DNA from: Clytia hemisphaerica
Lineage: Eukaryota > Cnidaria > Hydrozoa > Leptothecata > Clytiidae
DNA: 64,000 nt
Reading direction: 5' to 3'
Assembly (NCBI GenBank): GCA_902728285.1
Contig: CACVBU010000236.1
Span: 703,149-767,148 of the forward strand
The position numbers and the translations under genes are program-made. This document shows positions 55,138 through 64,000 of this stretch, one piece after another; the stretch's first letter is position 1, and each line of letters opens with the position of its first letter. A model generated the notes under the pieces. It saw only the letters and a program-made list of their open reading frames with translations, was not told where the DNA came from and did no database searches.

Positions 55138-55399
55138 GTTTCTAGAGGGGTCAAGACCCCCCCCCTTAGGTAAGACGACCCCCCTTAAGTGCTAACCCCC
55201 CCTTAGGAAATTAATTTAAAATTTCACACCCCCTTAGAAAATCAGTATAAATGAAACGATTGTACAAGAGTCATAATTCAAGGAAGATCCCCCTTATCTA
55301 AGAAGATCCCCCCTTAGGAAAGTCAAACTTTTAACACCCCCCTTGCTTTTGGTTCATCAAAACCCAAGACCCCCCCCCCCTAAATGTAGGGGTAGAAAC
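55138..55399. mobile_element. AGACCCCCC-motif MITE, long copy
   Basis: TA-flanked ends GTTTCTAGAGGGG and GTTTCTACCCCTACATTTAG. CCCCCCTTAGG and AAGACCCCCC words recur throughout. 262 bp; the copy at 36345-36494 lacks about 110 bp of the middle. Confidence 0.82.
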
Positions 55400-56026
55400 T
55401 ATGCATTACCACCTATTCCTTATGTCTCAAAAATTGTTTAAACTGGTTTAAAGTGCCTGAAAATTTGCAAAATTGATAACAGGACCCCCTAAAATTCTTG
55501 AAAATCTGGTCACTTTACAAGGGATTTACAGAGGCTACTGACAACTTCAGAGCTACACAGTGATAAAAGCTGAGATTTTTTTCATTCTTTGGGTAAAAAA
55601 CAGTACTCTTCCATGATTTTCAAAACATAGATTTTTTTGAATTTTCTTACATGCTGTGAACATTCAGAAAATCAAAAGAAACCCATATGCAATTTGAAAT
55701 ATTTTCTCTCATATTCAAATTTTTACTCCAAAAGCCAAAACTTAACAAGCCCTCAAGTTGCCATTATTTATTAAGACCTAAAATTTTGGGATTCTTGAGT
55801 TTTTCACTATTATTTACCAAATACCACCTGATTTCTTAGAGAATATGGTATTAGATGCTATTAAAACTGTGTTGATTAAAGATAATCAAGGCTCGAATGC
55901 TAATTATTTTTTGTTTTTTCAAATATTATATAGCAATCATCTACTTTGGATTGATGTTAGTTGTGAACAATTTCTCAAACACCTGTGGAAAATATCAAAT
56001 ATCCTTTGGAAGATCTCAGCAGCAGC

Positions 56027-56318
56027 ATGATAATCCATGATCCAATTGGAATGTATCTTACAAGAAAAGTGGATTACAATGGGTATGTATATTTCTCTTT
56101 ATGTAAAAGACCAGCTTGTGTACAAGAGTTTCTTTAAAACATTGTTAATTTTGAATAATCTCTGTCTGGGATGACTATTCAAAATATCAGTAGTTTAATC
56201 AGCCGCAGTGACTCTTTAAATAGGTTCAACAATTTTTTTCCAGAACAGATATAGGATACAAGTTTTGTATTGGATTTGTTCTGAAATCCAGGAAAAATTT
56301 TCTACCTATAAAGTATTT
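56027..56318 (+). CDS. candidate two-exon gene fragment, unknown protein
   Basis: Exon 56027-56082 (ATG to AATGG, then donor GTATGT) joins in phase to exon 56244-56318 (acceptor TTTTTTTCCAG, donor GTAAGAT). The joined frame reads ...DPIGMYLTRKVDYNGTDIGY and KFCIGFVLKSRKNFLPIKY. A possible terminal exon begins after TTCTCATTTCAG at 56919 and stops within 8 codons. The frame may extend upstream of the ATG. The protein is not recognised. Support is only the agreement of splice signals and phase over two short exons, so chance cannot be excluded. Confidence 0.3.
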
Positions 56319-56424
56319 GTAAGATATTTGGTTTTTCCTGTAAAAGATGTGTTCTGAACATTATCCAATAGGCAACAATTATACCCCTGTCTCCTTGAAA
56401 GATGTGGTTTGAACTTTTTCTAGG

Positions 56425-56765
56425 GGGGGGGGGTTTCAGGGGGTACCCGATTCCGCAATTCCGCCAATTTTTTCTCCAATTTCCGTCAAACCGTCTTAAA
56501 TTGAACAAAAATTCCGTCACTGAAAATTCCTTTGAAATTCAATATTTTTGTCGAAAATTCCGCAAATTTTGAATATCTTTTACCAATTCCGAAATTCCGC
56601 AAATTTTTTTGCTAAATTCCGTTTTTCCGCACTAAAATTGTCTAATTTTCCGTCTCCGTCAGAGAACCCAATTTCCGTAATTCCGTCTAAATTTTCGCCA
56701 AATTCTGCCACTCCGTCCGAAAAAAGGGCCGATTCCGCTCCTCCGCCAACCATGAACCCCCCCCC
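56425..56765 (+). mobile_element. ATTCCG-motif MITE bounded by G9/C9, 8-bp duplication
   Basis: Exact 8-bp target duplication TTTCTAGG at 56417-56424 and 56766-56773. Left end GGGGGGGGGTTTCAGG, right end the inverse of GGGGGGGGGTTCATGG. Inside, ATTCCGTC, ATTCCGC and TTCCGCC occur more than twenty times, all on the + strand. 341 bp; the apparent 74-codon frame is a by-product. Confidence 0.9.
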
Positions 56766-57193
56766 TTTCTAGGGTTTTCTAGGTAAAAAAAATGCATTGT
56801 TTTCTCTTGGAATATACCACTGCCTCCTTGAAAGATGTGTGTTTGTTCGGAAGATTTCAAGAGTTACCTAATCAACAAGAACACATCCAGGTTTCATCGA
56901 TTCCCTTTCTTCTCATTTCAGAGCTTATCAAGATCTCTAGGCCTACCATGTTCCTAGAACACATCCGAAAAAAGATTGCTTCACTCATCATAGGCTGCTT
57001 TTGTACGACCTTTTTAGATTTTTACAGCACTAGGTTTTTTATTTCAATTTCTCCTTAATCATGCTCAGTATTTTCCAGCCTAATTCGAAATCGAAAAAGT
57101 CAAATAATTCAAATAAGAACCGAGAGGGAAGCGTTTTACACTCATTCAAAATTGCGTATATATAAAAAAGGATAAGGATTGATAATCAGATTA

Positions 57194-58010
57194 CTCTAGG
57201 GGCTGAGTTAGGTCTCGTATGCACATCGGCGTATAGTCATTTTTTCTTTTGATCATGAAAGTATAGTCCTTGAAAAGTCAGAAAACGTGTGTGGTGTTAT
57301 TTGGATCAGGCACAAATTTCCATAATGGCGGATTGTAGATTTTCAACCCTTTTTAGCCCATTCTTTTTTAACTTTAAACATAGACATATTATATACCAAT
57401 CGATCACAAATTTTATGCTGATTAAGAAAAACTTCAGAATCATGGTCTGAAAATTTCGTTATCTGGAGATATGAAGCAGTTTCGATTTTGATTTTTTGAA
57501 ATGACTACTTTTGGTTCCAAATTTGCGTGGCTGTAACATTTGATTGGCTTACTTGATTTACTTGAAATTTTCGGAGGGCCTTGCCTACCGTTCAAATAAT
57601 AAAATTCAGGAAAATTTATTTTTCTTCATGAATTTCGAAATCCATAATGGTGGATTCAAAACTTTCTTTCGTCACATGGGCACTTAGGCTCTGCTAGCCC
57701 AAGAAAAATATTTTTTGAGCTTAAAACCCTGCATATTATATACCAATCGATCAGAAATTTTATACTGATTAAGAAAAAGGTCAGTACCATGGTCTGAAAA
57801 TTTTGCTATCTCGAGCTATGAAGTACTTTCGTTTTCAAAACTTAGAAAACGTAAGTACTTCGTATCTCTTGATATTGATTATGGAAATTTGTGCCTGATC
57901 CAAATAACGCCATACACGTTTTCTGACTCTTCAAGGACTATACTTTCATGATCAAAAGAAAAAATGACTATACGCCGATGCGCATACGGGACCTAACTCA
58001 GCCCCTAGAG
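57194..58010. mobile_element. TIR element with ends longer than 120 bp
   Basis: TA flanks (57192-57193 and 58011-58012). The left end CTCTAGGGGCTGAGTTAGGT matches the right end inversely for about 130 bp, through CGCCGATGTGCATACG-type sequence and ATCAGGCACAAATTTCCAT. The interior carries a direct repeat (about 57390-57500 and 57732-57840, TATACCAATCGATCA...). 817 bp, non-coding. Confidence 0.9.
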
Positions 58011-58402
58011 TAGATGAGAGCTGGTAGTGCTTTTGATTTTTGGTTTTTGAGCTAAAATATCTCTATTCTCTAACTGTAAATTATCCGCTGAATAGAGCCT
58101 GAAACTTCCCTATACAGTACCAACAACTTTTCGAGAAACAATTTCTGGCAGTTAATAATCAGTTTGATAAGCTTTATTGTTCACACCAGAATTAACTGAA
58201 ACGTTTCTTGCCAAAGTTGAACGACGCCGAAAATAAACAAAATTGATAGCACTGAGAATTAAGAAGGGCCATTACCGTAATCAATGTAATAAAAATGATG
58301 TCGTTCTGTTTTGAATGAAATCTGTTGATTTTTGATTTGTTTTATGTTGAGTCTTCGAAGCATCTTTAATAGAAGAATATGAGAAAATTAATTGTAAAAA
58401 AT

Positions 58403-58430
58403 GTCAGTTAGTCAGTTAGTCAGTTAGTTA
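58403..58430. repeat. CAGTTAGT microsatellite
   Basis: Three CAGTTAGT units in a row; a similar GTTAGTTAGTTCGTTAGT stretch occurs at about 60852. Confidence 0.7.
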
Positions 58431-58730
58431 AAATACTAATTATTTGGAGGGAAAGTTAGTTAAAATCTATTATGCAGAATCTAAATAGATACTAAGTGAA
58501 AATACCGGGTGCACCAAAAAAAAGTATACAGGTTTGTCAAGATATTGTGAGCTTCAGGATTTAATTTTTTGTTTATTCTTTTTTTATTGTATAGAGGATG
58601 CTCTAACTTGAATTTTGAGCTCTTATACATTAAATTTGAAAAAGTAGTTCGAAAATTATTTTAAAAAAACTGACTTATTTTCAATGTCGAAATTTCAAAA
58701 GATCATCAAAAACAGCAATCAGTAAATATA

Positions 58731-58887
58731 GTAGAGTCTCTTTAACTCGAACCTCTAAAACTCAAATGTCACCTTAACGCGAGCAAGTTTTCTGGTCCCT
58801 TTAGTTAACAATGCCTTATAAACCAGTTTCCAAAACTCGAACAAATTTGCGCTCCCCGCGTGTGTTCAAATTATAGAGACCACACTG
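58731..58887. mobile_element. pogo-type MITE with TA duplication
   Basis: TA flanks. Ends GTAGAGTCTCTTTAACTCGA and CAGTGTGGTCTCTATAATTTG. 157 bp; shares AACAATGCCTTATAAACCAG with 29173-29495. Confidence 0.65.
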
Positions 58888-60879
58888 TATGTAACTTGCA
58901 AAGGAGTTAATGTTTTAACCTTTTAATTTGTTATAATAACAAGTTTTAAGAAAAACATAAAGATTCCAGAAAAGGCTAAGGAAATGCGGAAAAATCCATT
59001 GTTTTACTATTTTAACCACTAAAGTAAGATAAAATTAAAAAGGTTTTCTGGTTCTTATATTTTATAAATTGTTACTGTAGATTATGTAAAAACCATAAAT
59101 TATCGGTATAGTTAGTATCAGTTTAAACTACCTGTCTGTAATGAACTCTTCTCTGATTAAATTTTAACTATTCGAATCTGGAGTAACGTGGCATTGTTGT
59201 GGGACAATGTACAAATCTGAACTTGCTTCCAGTTCGGTTTCCAAATTGAAACGTTGGAATATGTTGATGACTGCAGGATAATTGAAGGTTTGGTTGAAAT
59301 TGTCTGATTGTCAGCTTAAATTCATGTGCAAAAAATAACTTTCTTTTCTAGCCCTTTTTCGAATTTATTGGTAAAGACGAATTTAGTTTGAAATGCTAGA
59401 AACACTTCGTTGGAAAGATAATCGAGTTTTATAACCATTATTATCTCATTTCATAATGTGATATTTTGATTATGTTTACCTGAAACTTTATTTTTATTGC
59501 ATGTACGTATTTTGTAAATGTTATTCTAATTTGTTCTTTTTAATCCATGTTTAAATGTGCTTTACTCTTCATATTCTTCATATTCTTGACACGACACTTT
59601 TTTTTTTGTAAGAACAAACAAGAACAGGTTTAAAATGGTTAAAATTTTAAAAACAAGTTAAAAAGATATCGAGGCTTCGAAAACTCTTAAATCATTCGAT
59701 ATCTTAGAAAAATGGGGAAATGGACAAAAATACTCACAAAATGGTGAAAATAAGAACATGTTAAGAATATTTTTAGGCTTAAAACTCAAAAAGTTAAGAA
59801 CATCCGGGATATCATCTAATATATCCTGGAAAATTTTGGATATCTTTAAAAACAATCTTCCCATTTTGGATTTTTAGAATTCAACTATAATATTTTTCTT
59901 CTTCAATTTACCATGAATTCATGAATTTACTAATTACTTAACTTATTCTGTACAGTATATGGGCTAAGTCGCGATATATGGTGTGTCTGAAACTGCCGTT
60001 CTTTTTCACGTCCTTCAGAAAATGCAGATACATATGTGACTTTAGAAGATGGATAGAAGATATAGCATCTAAAAGGTCAACCAGTATTTTGGGGTCCTAG
60101 AATCAGCATTGATAAAACCGAAAATTCTAAATATGAGAAACAGCAATAAATTATGGAATTCCATTCCTATCAGCTTGAGTTAATAGTTTATAACAAAAAA
60201 TTAACATTATATATAAAAATTTTCGCTGAATCAGCAAAAACGGCAAATTTTGTCATTTTTTAACAAAATATAGGAGAAAAATACCTTTAAAGCTTAATAT
60301 TTTCAGTTTCAGTTAAGCTGTTTTTCTAAAATTTTTACAGCATATTCCATACATGAATAGAACTATTTTCAAAAGAGATTGATTTTCAGAAACTTGATTA
60401 AGACGTTGTAAATCAAAATTGTCATTTTGAAAATTTCTAAATTTTCAGTTTGGACTTTGCATCATTGAAAATCTTGAAATATTTTATAAAAATTATAAAT
60501 TTTACATCCATCGGGTCGTAAATTTAAGGGAAAACACAAATATGTTCATAATTTCTCCCCCTATTACCACTGGGCTTAATTTGATTTTCACTACACCTAC
60601 GTTTTGGGGGCCCCAAACCTCCGTTTTGACAACCAGGGGTATACTGTAAAAATCTTATCAAACAAATTTATGCCCAAAACCCTCTAAATCACATTTCAAA
60701 ACTATGGTCAAAAATTTTTGTAAAACCTCTTTTCCTCTAGATTTAAGAGAAATTTCAAATTTGATCGACGTTTTGGGGGCCACATACTGTATGGTGTGTT
60801 GTATTGTTGGACCTACCTTAAGGTAGTGTCCTATAAATTAACCCGTGTTCGTTAGTTAGTTCGTTAGTACGTTAGTTAC
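58888..60879. other. no gene recognised
   Basis: AT-rich sequence. Apart from the dispersed repeat at 59720-59830 and a GTTTTGGGGGCC word present at 60601 and 60771, nothing can be supported. Confidence 0.4.
59720..59830. repeat. dispersed repeat, partner at about 40095-40180
   Basis: CAAAATGGTGAAAATAAGAA, then TTTTTAGGCTTAAAACTCAA and AAGAACATCC, parallel the stretch at 40105-40180 upstream of STYX exon 39843-39896, with about 85 percent identity by eye. Ends undefined. Confidence 0.55.
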
Positions 60880-61545
60880 CGACTTTTCTCGAGATTGGCT
60901 CATTCAATTTTTCTGATTTTTTGCACAAAGGTGCATTACTATAAACCCTCAAATGTGACGGAGCCCGATTTTCGAAAAAAAAAATTTTCCGGCCGGTAGA
61001 ACCGGAAATGTCCCGAAAAAAGCGTTTTTTTGAGATTTTCTCGAGATTTTATCATTAGTTTTTTGCGATTTTTTGCACATAGATGCACATTAGTACTGCC
61101 GAAAAGGTGTCGAAAACCGTTTGCCGAAAAAAAAATTTTTCCGGTCTGTAGAACCGGAAATGTGCCGGAAATCGTCGTTTTTTCACATTTCCGTCACATT
61201 TTTTCAACTTATTTAATTGTTTCTTTACAGAAAAATGTTCTTTATGATGATGCCCAAAACTTAGCATCGTTTGATTTCCAAAAAAATCATCCTTTGAATC
61301 CGGAACTCCTTAAAAATCGCCCGGAACAGCCGAAAACCGGCCGTAGAAAATTAATAAAACGGTTTTCCTTCATTTTTTCAACTTATACTCGACAGATTTT
61401 CATGATTTTTTGCACAATGATGTAAAATGGCAATGCCCAAAATGTGACAGAGCCCAATTTTCGAAAAAGAAATTTTTCCGGCCGCTAGAACCGGAAATGT
61501 CCCAAAAAAAGCTGGTTTTTGAGATTTTCTCGAGATGAATGATTG
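60880..61545. repeat. diverged tandem repeat with paired CCGG/GAACCGG words
   Basis: A block of TTTTCGAAAAA, TTTTTCCGGCCGGTAGAACC, GGAAATGTCCC and TTTTTGAGATTTTCTCGAGA appears at about 60970, 61115 and 61455, with ATTTTTTGCACA preceding each. Unit length is about 150 bp but one unit is much altered. No coding support for the 131-codon frame across it. Confidence 0.65.
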
Positions 61546-62004
61546 ATTAAAGTGTCGATATTATTTTTCTTTCACCGTTAAACATCGATGCGTTTCTTAA
61601 TTGCTTTCTCCGTTCCAATAGATATATAAATCGAAATTTAAAATTATACATTACTTCCATTAAATTCTAATTATTCGTTTTATAAATAGGTAGGTCCATT
61701 AAAGTATTACTTGTTTTTATTTCATTTATCAAATTACATTTAAAAAATCTAATGATATTGTATAACAATAACAATTTGAGTAATCTATATTTCAACACAT
61801 TTTGAGCCTTTAGACTAGCAAATAGCCAAGACTATGATGCGCCTGTTTTAAATTACATTAAATTATTATTTTGAAATTATGATGGAGCTTGGTCTTGTGA
61901 GATATCAATGTTTCAACTTTTAATTATTTTATACATTTTATTCACTGGGGGTCACGCAGAAATGACAAAAGGAGTCTGTTTGTTCTTCAACTTATCCATA
62001 TTAC

Positions 62005-62085
62005 GACGCAACAATGACCAATGGTCTAATGCGTTAGTGACTCAAACTGGGGTTTTCCGGTTTAAGTCCCCGCTACTATTAAAGT
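62005..62085 (+). mobile_element. tRNA-like sequence, probable decayed SINE head
   Basis: A-box-like TGGTCTAATGC (62022-62032) and B-box-like GGTTTAAGTCC (62059-62069) at normal spacing. The flanking acceptor stems do not pair, so a functional tRNA gene is unlikely. Confidence 0.4.
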
Positions 62086-62686
62086 TTATGGAAATCCGAG
62101 CAATCTAACGGTGAAGTCCGTAAAGATAATTGAAAGATTGTCTAAAGTTTCTATAGTCTGTTCCAAAAAAAATGGGTAGTTTGCACGGCTTGATGCATTG
62201 CTCGTTATACACGTTTTCTATAAGGGAATCCAAAATTTTCAAGCCTACAGATGTTCTTAAGTTTACGAGTTGTAGAACTAAAAATGTTTTTAAATGTGTT
62301 CCCCCTTTCTAATGCAGATCTTTGTTCTACTCGGGAATGGACTTTGAAACTACCATATATGAAATTAAAGGTTTGAAAATGCACAGAAAAATATTTCAAG
62401 TTTCAAACAAGTCATAACACGTAATTCAATCTTGGAAAACATGTCTGGGCAAAGCATCAATAGACGATCTAGGAATGGTCATTTTTCGTCATATTTCAAC
62501 TTATACTGTCTTGAAATAGGGTTTTAATTTTCATTATTTGCGATTCTGAAACCCCATTTTCGCACTTTGCACAATACAGTTTATTTTTTGTCATATTTTA
62601 TTTTTAATTATCTGAAATTTGATTGTGATTGTTTCCTGCTCATGACGCTGAAGCTCTAGGGCGATGGGTGAAAAACAAACGATCTG

Positions 62687-62912
62687 GTAGCCTAGCAAGC
62701 TAGACGACTTCAGACATTGTAGAAATAAAGCAAAAAGTAATGGAGGGGGCAATTTTAGTTTATACAAACTAAATCCCGTAACAATAATCGTATTATCCTA
62801 TAACGCCTATACTTCTGTATTACACGCATTATAAACGCCTATACTTCTGTATTACACGCATTATAAACGCCTATACTTCTGTATTACACGCATTATAAAC
62901 GACTCCAGTCTA
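62687..62912. mobile_element. hAT-like MITE, short sister of 1900-2307
   Basis: Ends GTAGCCTAGCAAGCTAGACG and CAGTCTA. Near-identical 8-mers outside: ACGATCTG (62679-62686) and ATGATCTG (62913-62920). Contains three tandem copies of a 33-bp unit beginning CGCCTATACTTCTGTATTAC (about 62803-62900) where the longer sister has a single related unit. Confidence 0.75.
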
Positions 62913-63334
62913 ATGATCTGAAAAAGAAACTATTTCCTCTATGATAAATTTGTGAAATCCCAGCGCGTCGAGTATTTTCCTCAGATACTTAATTTTCAAG
63001 TGCCTACAAAGGTCTACCGTGCGCATAAGATAATTATGGTCCTATGTTATCAGGCTAAAGTTGAATTGCTATCTCTTGAAGTTAGATTTCCACCTTTAAA
63101 CTACTGACGTAATTAAACTTTTCAAGGGGATACATAAGATTTGAAAACGACAAATAGGGGTATTCACAAGCCGTAACTGATAAGTGGAATTCTAGAACTT
63201 GAATGGGTGAAGTCAATATAAGATCTCTCTGAAATCATCTGCTCTTGATTTGGATTAGTCGGTTTAAATTATCAATTCATTATTAAAAATGGCTGAAGTA
63301 GATTCTTTGTCACAGTATTAAAGTAGTAAACCAC

Positions 63335-63610
63335 CTAGACCAGAGTCTACTTCTGGCTGAACTTTGCTTTTTGATAATTTTTGATGACGCTGAGTCCAGT
63401 GAAGTAGACTAGGAGCGTTTGGCTCTTATTCTCAAATAAAAACATTGCTTCGTACTGTTTTTACCTTCCGAAAACAACGAAAATCTGGCGGACTGTTTTA
63501 CAGTCCGCCTAAGCAAAAGCATATTACCATATACTACAGGGCCACTTAATCGCGCCATCCAGTCTATCAAAAAGCTTTAAGTGGACCCCGGGCTATATAA
63601 ACCACCCTGC
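63335..63610. repeat. dispersed element, inverted relative of 32275-32620
   Basis: CTGAGTCCAGTGAAGTAGAC (63394) and AAAGCTTTAAGTGGACC (63571) match the intron copy in inverse order. An extra palindrome GGCGGACTGTTTTACAGTCCG occurs at about 63489. Confidence 0.6.
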
Positions 63611-64000
63611 TCTTAAATTTCGGTTGTAAAGATGTAAGAAAGAGTCCTTTTGGAATAGGATACGTATCTTAAGCCTGCGTCAGCTCACGTGGCGTGAATG
63701 CGATTTTCATTGTAAGACGTGAAGTATGGCAGTGGTAGACTGTTATGAAGAACGCTATCGTATAGGGATATTTAACCCTGGAAAATATATACGCGCAGAG
63801 TCGCTGTGTAACTAGATCCCCGACAGCAAAACCCGCTCACCAATTTTTCATTCTTAAAATATGACATAGTTAAATTGTCGGTATAAAAGCGACACTATAG
63901 TTGATAGTAGTCGTCTATGGTGACAGTTTGTTGGTACAGCATATACAGTTTGTGATTAGCAGATAACATTTTTTCATTTGTTTGATGGTATGGGTGGTCA
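63611..64000. other. no gene recognised
   Basis: No reading frame, repeat or RNA gene could be supported up to the window edge. Confidence 0.4.

Noticed and set aside
56548..56772. Pro/Ser-rich 74-codon protein
   Set aside because: Translation of the ATTCCG word array in the MITE 56425-56765.
61030..61425. 131-codon gene
   Set aside because: Consists of diverged tandem repeat units with CCGG words; no conserved protein features.

Overview
This is animal nuclear DNA: AT-rich, with spliced genes, unspliced genes and a very heavy load of transposon debris. Gene content (a CatSper1-like sperm channel, RAD9, the pseudophosphatase STYX, V-ATPase subunit D, a divergent class A GPCR, a SCHIP1-like protein) is metazoan. 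Base composition, small introns and repeat style would suit a cnidarian, perhaps a hydrozoan, but that is inference.

Layout. 1-9.6 kb is a repeat graveyard: GGCCCGA and ATCGAT motif arrays, a tRNA-headed SINE-like element, hAT-like MITEs with 8-bp target duplications, and a decayed LINE. 9.66-10.53 kb is a one-exon GPCR (+). 10.6-13.4 kb holds dispersed repeats and an ATCACGC motif array. 14.18-17.46 kb is a nest: an ATCGAT element contains a GAGAGGTCC-type TIR transposon, which itself contains a SINE and a 5'-truncated LINE. A second GAGAGGTCC copy follows at 17.56-18.39 kb and a third lies at 51.23-53.15 kb. 18.87-20.0 kb is a SCHIP1-like gene (+) and 21.34-22.89 kb is RAD9 (+), both unspliced over their coding regions.

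From 26.67 to 50.57 kb the minus strand carries three spliced genes in tandem whose exons I could assemble with consistent phases: CATSPER1-like (11 coding exons, 386 aa), STYX (8 exons found, 5' end uncertain) and ATP6V1D (10 coding exons, 253 aa). Their introns hold LINE and MITE insertions, most strikingly the 5.4-kb first intron of ATP6V1D. A homogeneous 7 x 99 bp minisatellite sits between STYX and ATP6V1D. 51-64 kb is again mostly repeats, with one weak two-exon gene candidate at about 56.0-56.3 kb.

The genes are unrelated housekeeping and cell-type genes and do not form a pathway. The unusual feature is the transposon fraction. At least ten compact TIR or array elements, several with exact target duplications, are each filled with their own short word (ATCGAT, GGCCCGA, CACCGGA, TTTCGCGG, ATTCCG, ATCACGC, CCGAGTTA, ATGCTTA, AGACCCCCC) repeated at irregular spacing. 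All spans not listed as genes were scanned by eye only; short exons may have been missed.
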